This document shows, in pieces, positions 57,430 through 64,000 of a stretch of 64,000 bases of DNA (positions are counted from its first letter, which is position 1; every line of letters starts with the position of its first letter). A model generated the notes under the pieces. The model did not search any database. It worked only from the letters and a program-made list of their open reading frames with translations, and was not told the DNA's origin. Both the position numbers and the translations under genes were made by a program. Source of the stretch: Pseudomonas saliphila (GTDB taxonomy: Bacteria > Pseudomonadota > Gammaproteobacteria > Pseudomonadales > Pseudomonadaceae); the NCBI RefSeq assembly GCF_008638345.1, contig NZ_VTVA01000005.1:165368-229367 (forward strand), read 5' to 3'.

Positions 57430-58668
57430 ATGGGTGCGCTGACAGGTATACGAGTACTGGACCTGAGCCGAGTACTGGCAGGACCCTGGTGCGGCCAGAT
57501 CCTGGCGGATCTTGGCGCCGAGGTGATCAAGGTTGAACGTCCGCGCACTGGCGACGACACCCGCGGCTGGGGCCCACCCTGGATGAAGGACCCGCAGGAC
57601 GAATGGACCGCAGAAGCCTCCTATTACCAGTCAGCCAACCGAGGCAAGCGCTCGATTGCGATTGACCTGGCCAGCGCCGAAGGACAGGAACTGATCCGCG
57701 CGCTGGTTCTGGACTGTGACGTGCTGATTGAGAACTACAAGGCCGGTTCGCTGGGCAAATACGGCCTGGACTACCCGACACTGGCCGAGCTCAATCCGCG
57801 GCTGGTGTATTGCTCCATCACCGGATTTGGCCAGACCGGGCCCCGCGCCGAAGAACCCGGTTATGACTTCATCATCCAGGGCATGGGCGGTCTGATGAGC
57901 ATCACCGGCGAGCGTGACGACCTGCCTGGAGGTGGCCCGCAGAAAACCGGCGTGGCCTTTGCCGACCTGACCACCGGCCTGTATTCCACCATCGCGATTC
58001 AGGCTGCGCTGATCAATCGGGAAAAAACCGGCCTCGGTCAGCATTGCGACATGGCCTTGCTGGATGTCCAGGTAGCCGCGCTGGCCAACCAGAGCATGAA
58101 TTATCTGGCCTCCGGCAAAGTACCTGGCCGTTATGGCAACGCCCACGCCAATATCGTGCCCTACCAGGTATTCAGTGCGGCCGACCGGGATTTCATTATC
58201 GCCTGCGGTAACGACAGCCAGTTCATCGCCCTGTGTAACGCCATCGGTCTGCCTGAGCTGCTCAGCGATCCACGCTTTACGCGCAACGCCGACCGGGTCA
58301 AGCACCGCAGTGAAATCGTTGAGATTCTGTCTGCGCATTTTCTCGGCGGCACGGCGGACGAGTGGGTCAGCAAGATTCATCCGGTGAAAGTACCGGTCGG
58401 GGCGATCAACAATATCGCCCAGGCGCTGGACGAGCCGCAGGTCAAGGCGCGCGACATGCTGGTCAAGATCCCGCACCCGCTCAATCCGGACTTCACCATG
58501 GTGGCCAGCCCGCTCAAGCTGTCAGGCTCACCGGTTGAATATCACCGCCCCGCCCCGCTGCTGGGACAGGACACCGATGACGTATTACGTGAGCGACTGA
58601 ATCTGACCGCCGAGCAGCTGGCTAGCCTTAAACAGCAGGGCGTAATCGAGCAGTCGAAGCAGGGCTAA
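57430..58668 (+). CDS. CaiB/BaiF family (class III) CoA-transferase
   Basis: About 412 residues from ATG 57430 (MGALTGIRVLDLSRVLAGPW), the typical start of the family; the longer upstream frame runs into the regulatory region. The catalytic Asp lies in PGYDFIIQGMGG. It transfers CoA between carboxylates, probably activating the acid imported by the MFS carrier before oxidation by the acyl-CoA dehydrogenase. The pair resembles dicarboxylate routes such as glutarate use, but the dehydrogenase is not clearly GcdH. Its last four bases overlap the dsdA end. Confidence 0.92.
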   Translation: MGALTGIRVLDLSRVLAGPWCGQILADLGAEVIKVERPRTGDDTRGWGPPWMKDPQDEWTAEASYYQSANRGKRSIAIDLASAEGQELIRALVLDCDVLIENYKAGSLGKYGLDYPTLAELNPRLVYCSITGFGQTGPRAEEPGYDFIIQGMGGLMSITGERDDLPGGGPQKTGVAFADLTTGLYSTIAIQAALINREKTGLGQHCDMALLDVQVAALANQSMNYLASGKVPGRYGNAHANIVPYQVFSAADRDFIIACGNDSQFIALCNAIGLPELLSDPRFTRNADRVKHRSEIVEILSAHFLGGTADEWVSKIHPVKVPVGAINNIAQALDEPQVKARDMLVKIPHPLNPDFTMVASPLKLSGSPVEYHRPAPLLGQDTDDVLRERLNLTAEQLASLKQQGVIEQSKQG

Positions 58669-59951
58669 TCCGCCAGCCAGCGCTGATAGACCGAGTCTGG
58701 CACCAGCCCTCCCCCGGTACTCCACAGCACGTGCGTGGCGCTGGCCGGATCGACCTTGTGCGCTGCACACCATTGCTGGCCAACTGTTGAGTCGGCCAGC
58801 CATCCGGGTCCGGCAAACCCGGCGGTGGCGGAGGGCTCAAGCTTTTCGCCGAGCAGCTTGCCGGCGAGCGTCAGGTACTCACGCAGCGCCGCATCCTCTA
58901 CTGTGAACACGCCGGCCAGACGATCCTGCATGCAGGCTGTGGCCAGCAGCGACGCCTGCCCCACCGCCAACCCATCGGCCAGGGTCTTGTTATCCAGACC
59001 AATGTCATACACCGACAGTGGCGCGGTACTGCCTGAAGCAAGTTGCACCAGCACGCTGGGCGAATGCACCGGCTCGGCGAACCAGCAGTGCACCCGGTCG
59101 CCAAATATCAGTTTCAAACCATAGGCAATGCCGCCCGGGGCGCCGCCCACACCGCAGGGCAGATAAACGATCAGGGGCTGCTCCGGAGAGACCTCGATAT
59201 GCTGCCGCTCCAGCTGCGCGGCGAGGCGTCTGCCCGCCACGGCGTAACCGGTGAACAGGGATGCCGAATGTTCATCATCGACAAAGTGCGAGTGTTGGTC
59301 GGCTTCGGCAATGGCGAGCCCGGCTGTCACTGCGCTGGCGTAATCGCCGTCGTGCTCGATGACCTCCACGCCGCGCTCGCGCAGCAACTGCTTTTTCCAT
59401 TCGCTGGCATCATTGGACATGTGCACTTCGGCACGAAACCCGAGGGCGCGGGATAAAAGCCCAACACTGATACCGAGATTGCCGGTGCTGCCGACTACCA
59501 GCCGGTATTGGCCGAACTTTTTTCGCCACGCGGGGCTGCCCAGGTCTGCGAAGGATTGGCCATCCCAGCCCAGTTGCCTGGCGGTGCGCTCTGCAAATTC
59601 GAGCACCTCATGGAAGCCGCCACGTGCCTTCACCGAGCCGGCCAACGGCAGTTGATGATCAGCCTTGAGCAACCAGCGACCCGAGCCATCCAGTGCATCG
59701 CGTAATTTGTCCGCGGGTAACAGCGGTGACTCGATCAGGCCTTCGGGATGCTCAAGCTCGGGGATTCGCCGCGCAAGCAACGGGCCGGCCCGTTTCAAAC
59801 GCTCTGCTGCCGCATCAACGTCGGCCGGGCTGATCGGGTCTGGCTGAAGGCGCCGCCCAGGGTTCACCCACAGCAGTGGCTGCAACGCTTGCAAGCGCCG
59901 CAGCAGGTCGGGCGGCAGCGCAAACTCGGCTTGCTTGCTATCTTCTATCAT
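58665..59951 (-). CDS. dsdA: D-serine ammonia-lyase
   Basis: Converts D-serine to pyruvate and ammonia. About 428 residues from ATG 59951 (MIEDSKQAEFALPP) behind GAGG. The PLP lysine is in GSVKARGGFHE; the phosphate loop is GSTGNLG; a glycine-rich CGVGGAPGG follows; the fold-type II C-terminus ends LWSTGGGLVP. Single gene; no dsdC or dsdX adjacent. Tail-to-tail overlap of four bases with the CoA-transferase. Confidence 0.94.
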   Translation of the reverse strand: MIEDSKQAEFALPPDLLRRLQALQPLLWVNPGRRLQPDPISPADVDAAAERLKRAGPLLARRIPELEHPEGLIESPLLPADKLRDALDGSGRWLLKADHQLPLAGSVKARGGFHEVLEFAERTARQLGWDGQSFADLGSPAWRKKFGQYRLVVGSTGNLGISVGLLSRALGFRAEVHMSNDASEWKKQLLRERGVEVIEHDGDYASAVTAGLAIAEADQHSHFVDDEHSASLFTGYAVAGRRLAAQLERQHIEVSPEQPLIVYLPCGVGGAPGGIAYGLKLIFGDRVHCWFAEPVHSPSVLVQLASGSTAPLSVYDIGLDNKTLADGLAVGQASLLATACMQDRLAGVFTVEDAALREYLTLAGKLLGEKLEPSATAGFAGPGWLADSTVGQQWCAAHKVDPASATHVLWSTGGGLVPDSVYQRWLAD

Positions 59952-60058
59952 GGAACCTCTGAATATGACTGCGCGTGGGCAGGTTGTTTTTGTTGGGCAA
60001 CAGACCCCAGGGCTCTTTTCAGTCATCATAGTTGCAAATTCGCAAGAGGAGCACGCAC

Positions 60059-60235
60059 ATGCCTATCATCGGCTGGATTTTCGTTGCCATCGCCGTGGCC
60101 ACCCTGCTCGGCACCCTCTATATGTTGCGCAAGACGGCAAACAAGATGCCGATTGATCCTGAAACGATGAAACGCATTCAGGCGCGCAAGGCAGAAATGG
60201 AAGCGCAGGAAGCACGCGAAAAGAACCGCGATTAA
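60059..60235 (+). CDS. DUF2897 family small membrane protein
   Basis: 58 residues: one membrane helix (about 4-23, IIGWIFVAIAVATLLGTLYML) then a charged helical tail (MKRIQARKAEMEAQEA). AGAGGAG precedes this ATG, preferred over one nine codons earlier. Matches the short DUF2897 proteins of Pseudomonas; function unknown. 45 bp upstream of the DUF2058 gene, same strand. Confidence 0.82.
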   Translation: MPIIGWIFVAIAVATLLGTLYMLRKTANKMPIDPETMKRIQARKAEMEAQEAREKNRD

Positions 60236-60280
60236 CGCTAGAATGGCCGATTAACAGTCTTAAGCAGGTAGCCCTACAGC

Positions 60281-60811
60281 ATGGTCAATTCCCTACAAGC
60301 CCAATTGCTCAAGGCCGGTCTGGTCGACGAGAAAAAGCTGAAGCAGGCCCAACGCGCCAAGAAGAAAGCCGCCAAGAACGAGCCGGAAAAGGTTTACGAC
60401 ACTGCCGCGGCGGTGGAAAAAGCGCGGGCTGAAAAGGCTGAGCGTGACCGCCAGCTGAATGAGCAGCGCAAGCTGGAGAGTGCTCGCAAGGAGAGCGAAG
60501 CGCAGGTCAAGCAGATCATCGAGCAGGCGAAGATCGACCGAACCGGCGGCGAGACGCCCTACCAGTTCGCCAGCAAGAACAAGATCAAGAAGATTCACGT
60601 TACCGCTGAGCAGTTCGATCAACTCAGCCGGGGCAAGCTCGGCATAGTGCGTCTGTCAGGCAAGTTCGAATTGATCCCGGTGGAGATTGCACAGAAGGTC
60701 ATGGAGCGGGCCCCGCACTGGCCCGTGGTCATCGCCAAGGTTGAAGCCGACAAGCCAGCCGAAGATGACCCCTACGCCGCGTTTCAGGTGCCCGACGACC
60801 TGATGTGGTAA
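60281..60811 (+). CDS. DUF2058 family protein (YaiL-like)
   Basis: 176 residues starting MVNSLQAQLLKAGLVDEKKL. A Lys/Glu/Ala-rich coiled-coil N-terminal half is followed by a conserved C-terminal fold ending DPYAAFQVPDDLMW, the DUF2058 signature. Cytosolic, probably nucleic-acid or nucleoprotein associated, function unknown. Convergent with the RimB-like gene; an inverted repeat GCGTGC-ttgatt-GCACGC (60844-60861) lies between. Confidence 0.88.
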   Translation: MVNSLQAQLLKAGLVDEKKLKQAQRAKKKAAKNEPEKVYDTAAAVEKARAEKAERDRQLNEQRKLESARKESEAQVKQIIEQAKIDRTGGETPYQFASKNKIKKIHVTAEQFDQLSRGKLGIVRLSGKFELIPVEIAQKVMERAPHWPVVIAKVEADKPAEDDPYAAFQVPDDLMW

Positions 60812-60843
60812 GCACGCTGGATAATAGGCTCTAACGACATGCG

Positions 60844-60861
60844 GCGTGCTTGATTGCACGC
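60844..60861. terminator. Hairpin between the convergent DUF2058 and RimB-like genes
   Basis: GCGTGC-ttgatt-GCACGC, perfect 6-bp stem, in the 86-bp convergent gap. No strong T-run, so only a possible terminator. Confidence 0.35.
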
Positions 60862-60897
60862 AGCGGTTACTGTGGGCTGATCAGCCTGTCAGTCGAA

Positions 60898-61578
60898 TCA
60901 ATCCTCGTCTTCGTCCTCGGTCTCTTCCGGTTCCTTCATCTTGCTGTCATCGACCAGGGATTCATCGCGCTTCATGCGTTTCTGCTTCTCGCGCTCTTCC
61001 TCGCCTGCGTCGGTGGGGCAATCGAGCGGCAACAGGAACGTCTGCGATACATCGATCAAACCAATGTGTTCGATGGTGCGACGGCCAATCAATACCGGAT
61101 AGGTCATGTCGCCGCGGTCACGCAGGGAAAACTGCTCTTCATAGACCCGGTCACCCATACAGATCGACATCTTCACCACTGGACGCCGCTCCTTACCACC
61201 GGCACCGCGTACCACCACCCGGCGATACACCGGACGTTCGAACTCCAGGCGTACCAGCTCATCGGTGTCTGCATCTTCCACCGGCACATCGTAGCGGACC
61301 CATTCCTTGCCCTTGCGGGTAAAGGTTTCGATGTTCACCGCATGCATCGACGACGTCAGCGCGCCGGAATCCACCTTGATCTTCACAGCTGTCAGCTCCG
61401 GCAGGATCTGGCCTTTCTCAATCCAGCCCACGACTACCTGCCCGCCGAGTTGTTCTGACTGGGCGCCGCTCTCGGCGTCATCTTCCATGACTTCGGGTTC
61501 GGCGTAAGCAGGGTTGCCCAGCGCCAGTGTGGCCGCGAGACACGCCGCGACGGAGAGTGCTTTGGTCGATAACCGCAT
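60898..61578 (-). CDS. Secreted ATP-dependent zinc protease family protein (RimB-like, aspartic-protease fold)
   Basis: About 226 residues from ATG 61578 (MRLSTKALSVAACLAATLAL) with AGGA upstream; a signal peptide ends at NPAYA. The core holds KVDSGALTSSMHA and a later LIGRRTIEH, the retropepsin-like pattern of the Zn-protease/RimB family. The C-terminus is a long acidic, Lys/Glu-rich tail. Unlike RimB beside rimK, this copy has no rimK neighbour and is exported. Substrate unknown. Confidence 0.8.
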   Translation of the reverse strand: MRLSTKALSVAACLAATLALGNPAYAEPEVMEDDAESGAQSEQLGGQVVVGWIEKGQILPELTAVKIKVDSGALTSSMHAVNIETFTRKGKEWVRYDVPVEDADTDELVRLEFERPVYRRVVVRGAGGKERRPVVKMSICMGDRVYEEQFSLRDRGDMTYPVLIGRRTIEHIGLIDVSQTFLLPLDCPTDAGEEEREKQKRMKRDESLVDDSKMKEPEETEDEDED

Positions 61579-61846
61579 AAAGGATCCTAAGGAGTGACAA
61601 CAGAGGAGGTAGACAGAAGAATCGTATAAAAGTCCCAACTGCCGCGATTCTATATTATTTCTGAGAACTGCAAAGCAATGAGAGACGAAGCGCGAGCTTT
61701 ACCGCTGCCTTTGCCCGGCTCATTCAAAGGCAGCGCCTGCGACAAAATGCCTCCAGATATTTCGCCAACCGCCGATACAGTGGGTATGCCCAACGTAACG
61801 GGCGCGATTTGCCCACCAAGAGCCACCATGCAGGGAGCGCAGGATT

Positions 61847-63496
61847 ATGAAATTGATGCGAACACTCAGGATTAATCAGCGGATCTGGTTGATCCTCATT
61901 GTTGCGCTAATCAGCCTGGCGCTGCTTTCGCTTAGCAGCTTGCTCAGCATCAAGGAAGAGCTACGTCAGGCGGAAATCACCAAGGCCAGCCATCTGGTCG
62001 ACACCGCGCATGACCTGCTGGCGCACTATCACGGCAAACAGCTGAGCGGAGAACTGAGCGAACAGGCTGCGCGCCAGCAAGCCCTTGAGGCGCTGCGAGG
62101 GCTACGCTACGCCGGACAGGAATATTTCTGGGTAAATGACCTGAACAACGTGATGATCATGCACCCCATGGCGCCGCAAACCGAAGGGATCGATCTGTCC
62201 AGCATGGTCAGCCCCAATGGCGAACCCAATGTCATCGTCGAGATGACCAATAAAGTGCGCGAGCAGGGCTCGGCCTATCACGAATACTCCTGGGTACGTC
62301 CGGGTAGCGTGCCCGGCGAAGACGAGGGCCTGGACAAGATTGCCGCGTTCAAGCATTTCGAGCCCTGGAACTACATGGTTGGAACAGGCGTGTTCGTTGC
62401 CGACATGGAGGCGCGCTTCATCAGCGAAATCAAGAAGTTGATGAGTTTCGTCGTAATTATTACCGCCCTGATGGCGAGCACCCTGTATGTCATCGGTCGC
62501 AGCATCGCCAAGCCGCTGGACCAGGTGGTCCGGGCCATGCGCGACATTGCCAGCGGAGAAGCCGACCTGACGCGCCGCCTGGATGATGATGCGCGTGATG
62601 AGGTCGGCATGATCGCCCGCCATTTCAACGCCTTTACCGCCAATCTCCGGGACATCGTCATCCAACTGGGCGACAACGCCCAGCAGCTCAGCAGTGCCGG
62701 CCAGCAGCTCGATCGCATCAGCGGCGGCAGTCTCGACGGCATGACCAGGCAATCCGAGCGCATGGAACTCATGGCGACGGCCATCAACGAGATCACCTAC
62801 GGCGTGCATGATGTTGCGCAGAACGCCAGCTCTGCGGCGCAGGAAGTAGAGAAAGCCAGCGATGGCGCCAGCAACGGTCAGGTGCAGGTCAACAAAACCA
62901 TCGAACAGATAGATCACCTGTCAGCAAGCATCTCCATCGCCGTGCAGCACATGCAGACATTGTCCAACGATGCCCGGGAGATCACCGCGGTGCTCGACGT
63001 AATCCGCAACATCGCCGAGCAAACCAACCTGCTGGCACTCAACGCGGCCATCGAAGCGGCCCGTGCCGGCGAAACCGGACGCGGCTTTGCAGTGGTTGCC
63101 GACGAGGTGCGCAATCTGGCGCAACGCAGCCAGAAGTCCACCGAGGAAATCAACACCATGATTACCAGGCTGCAGAACAATACGCAGACCGTGGTCGACG
63201 TGATCAACGACAGCAGCCGCTATTCTGCACTGAGCGTGGAGCAGGTTAACCACGCAGGCGCAGCCCTGACGCAGATATCCTCATCCATGGAACACATGGT
63301 CGCCCTCAACGCCTCGATCGCTAGCGCTACCACGCAACAGTCAACGGTTGTGGAAGACGTCAATCGCAACGTGACCGAAGTCGCCACCCTAGCCCGCGAA
63401 GCCACCGATGGCGCCCGGGAAACCGCCCAGGCCAGCCAACATCTGACCAGGATTAGTCAGCAGATTGATCTATTGGTGGGACGCTTCAAAGTGTGA
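61847..63496 (+). CDS. Methyl-accepting chemotaxis protein with single Cache domain
   Basis: 549 residues: membrane helix (about 12-34), periplasmic sCache domain (about 35-195, with [15 protein letters not shown] and [12 protein letters not shown]), second helix (about 200-217), HAMP, then the MCP signalling domain with the hairpin [24 protein letters not shown]. No C-terminal CheR-binding pentapeptide (ends VGRFKV). Start supported by GCAGGA eight bases before ATG. GCCGATAC at 61771-61778 resembles a sigma28 -10 element, without a matching -35. sCache domains often sense small organic acids. Confidence 0.94.
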   Translation: MKLMRTLRINQRIWLILIVALISLALLSLSSLLSIKEELRQAEITKASHLVDTAHDLLAHYHGKQLSGELSEQAARQQALEALRGLRYAGQEYFWVNDLNNVMIMHPMAPQTEGIDLSSMVSPNGEPNVIVEMTNKVREQGSAYHEYSWVRPGSVPGEDEGLDKIAAFKHFEPWNYMVGTGVFVADMEARFISEIKKLMSFVVIITALMASTLYVIGRSIAKPLDQVVRAMRDIASGEADLTRRLDDDARDEVGMIARHFNAFTANLRDIVIQLGDNAQQLSSAGQQLDRISGGSLDGMTRQSERMELMATAINEITYGVHDVAQNASSAAQEVEKASDGASNGQVQVNKTIEQIDHLSASISIAVQHMQTLSNDAREITAVLDVIRNIAEQTNLLALNAAIEAARAGETGRGFAVVADEVRNLAQRSQKSTEEINTMITRLQNNTQTVVDVINDSSRYSALSVEQVNHAGAALTQISSSMEHMVALNASIASATTQQSTVVEDVNRNVTEVATLAREATDGARETAQASQHLTRISQQIDLLVGRFKV

Positions 63497-63502
63497 ATCC
63501 CC

Positions 63503-63544
63503 CCTGGGGGTGTAGCGCCCTGGTCCGCACTCGGGCGCTACGCC
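63503..63544 (+). repeat. Dispersed repeat A, long-loop variant
   Basis: CCTGGGGGTGTAGCGCC, then a longer loop, then GGGCGCTACGCC. The stem GTAGCGCC/GGGCGCTAC is kept although the loop sequence differs, showing selection for or origin from the hairpin. Confidence 0.8.
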
Positions 63545-63560
63545 TAATTCCCCAGCAGCG

Positions 63561-63630
63561 CTAAACCCTGTCGGCGCGTCCGAACGCGGCCCGAGACGCT
63601 CGCCGACCCCAGGAAACCCGCCTCAGGGCT
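63561..63630 (+). repeat. Dispersed repeat B, copy 4 (longest)
   Basis: Begins with the same 35 bases as 37307-37341, then CGACCCCAGGAAACCCGC and CTCAGGGCT. It joins the two halves seen separately in other copies. Confidence 0.85.
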
Positions 63631-63637
63631 GAACCAC

Positions 63638-63667
63638 CCTGGGGGTGTAGCGCGCCTGCGCTACGCC
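63638..63667 (+). repeat. Dispersed repeat A, copy 4
   Basis: Exact 30-base consensus copy, part of the 64-base direct repeat with 63786-63815. Confidence 0.88.
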
Positions 63668-63754
63668 AGGATTGAACCAACGCACAAGCCACAACCAACA
63701 CCGGAACTCGCCACTCGCACTGAACCACCCCGTCGGCGAGCAGGCGCTCACCAA

Positions 63755-63818
63755 CCCCAGGAAACCCGCCTCAGGGCTGAACCACCCTGGGGGTGTAGCG
63801 CGCCTGCGCTACGCCAGG
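63755..63818 (+). repeat. 64-base direct repeat, second copy (contains repeat A copy 5)
   Basis: Identical to 63607-63670: starts CCCCAGGAAACCCGCCTCAG and ends CGCTACGCCAGG. The copies are 148 bp apart, so local duplication is likely. Confidence 0.9.
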
Positions 63819-63861
63819 GTCCGATCAACGCACAATGCAAAAGACCAAACGCAAAACCGCC

Positions 63862-64000
63862 TCAGCCCTTATCCAACGCCACCAGAACCCGTCGATTGCG
63901 CTCCCTACCCGCCTGCGTTCGATTATCCGCAATCGGATAACGCCCTCCATGAAAGCGCACCTTGATCATGTCGCGATCAACGCCATGCTCAACCAGATAC
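63862..64000 (-). CDS. OmpA-family protein, C-terminal fragment (5' part outside window)
   Basis: 45 codons up to the stop at 63864-63862. The fragment reads YLVEHGVDRDMIKVRFHGG and then NRTQAGRERNRRVLV, the peptidoglycan-binding OmpA C-terminal motif with the conserved Asn-x4-Arg-x2-Asn-Arg-Arg pattern. The rest lies beyond the right edge, so whether it is a porin, MotB or lipoprotein cannot be said. Confidence 0.8.
   Translation of the reverse strand, partial: YLVEHGVDRDMIKVRFHGGRYPIADNRTQAGRERNRRVLVALDKG

Larger units (their letters stand above)
63497..63861. other. Repeat-rich intergenic region after the chemoreceptor gene
   Basis: 365 bp between two genes, almost wholly made of repeats A and B. 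It contains a 64-base exact direct repeat (63607-63670 and 63755-63818). No gene was found in it and no recognisable sigma70 promoter. Confidence 0.85.

Noticed and set aside
58665..58668. Frameshift or misassembly at the CoA-transferase/dsdA junction
   Set aside because: Both genes end with normal family C-termini; the four-base overlap is just two stop codons sharing bases on opposite strands.
63503..63818. CRISPR array
   Set aside because: Repeats are irregularly spaced, of two kinds, also found elsewhere in the window in single copies, and no cas gene is near.

Overview
The window is a GC-rich stretch of a gammaproteobacterial chromosome, almost fully coding, and looks like a Pseudomonas-group organism, probably the Halopseudomonas side of the family. 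Reasons: the runs rlmL-rmf-pyrD, DUF2835-gdhB | moxR-DUF58-bat, and DUF1315-DUF2797-pepN, rhomboid, phosphoesterase-nadK, DUF1853, fadH | AraC follow the order I remember for P. aeruginosa PA3048-PA3094, and a class 2 pyrD, an ~1,600-residue NAD-glutamate dehydrogenase, DUF2058/DUF2897/DUF2835 and a RimB-type protein are all typical of the group. Genus-level placement is inference.

Layout. 1-8.4 kb: partial rlmL, rmf, pyrD, a DUF2835 protein and gdhB. 8.6-15.5 kb: a six-gene plus-strand operon moxR-DUF58-DUF4381-batA-batB/C-batD closed by a bidirectional terminator. 15.6-19.1 kb: YCF48 protein plus an MMPL/RND exporter. 19.3-26.0 kb: housekeeping block (pepN, DUF2797, DUF1315, rhomboid protease, phosphoesterase, nadK). 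26.1-31.4 kb: DUF1853, a coiled-coil protein, fadH and a divergent AraC regulator. 31.4-33.7 kb: a possible 26-residue acidic protein and two unknown membrane proteins. 33.8-37.3 kb: a noncanonical formate dehydrogenase with its DUF1641 partner. 37.4 kb: tRNA-Asp with a readable promoter and terminator. 37.8-42.6 kb: RND efflux pump with a divergent TetR repressor and a double palindromic operator. 42.7-46.3 kb: trkH with a short KdpD-like kinase and a KdpE-like regulator. 46.3-48.9 kb: two divergent L,D-transpeptidase-type genes. 49.0-52.7 kb: TetR, Baeyer-Villiger-type monooxygenase, SDR and WrbA. 52.8 kb: RlpA-like lipoprotein. 53.6-58.7 kb: a catabolic module with an MFS carrier, an acyl-CoA dehydrogenase, an IclR regulator and a CoA-transferase around an operator-rich promoter region. 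58.7-64 kb: dsdA, DUF2897, DUF2058, RimB-like protein, a chemoreceptor, and the 3' end of an OmpA-family gene.

How genes work together. The clearest local circuits are regulator-target pairs with visible binding sites: TetR/RND pump at 41.9 kb, a KdpE-like direct repeat before trkH at 42.67 kb, a 20-bp palindrome between TetR and the monooxygenase at 49.65 kb, and four related half-sites between the IclR gene and the CoA-transferase at 57.1-57.4 kb. A family of short, partly palindromic intergenic repeats is scattered at 37.3, 53.2-53.6 and 63.5-63.8 kb, always in 3' flanks of genes. I saw no prophage, transposase, CRISPR array or rRNA. The most unusual gene sets are the DUF1641-linked formate dehydrogenase, which has Gln where classical enzymes have the catalytic His, and the trkH/short-KdpD/KdpE cassette without kdpFABC.
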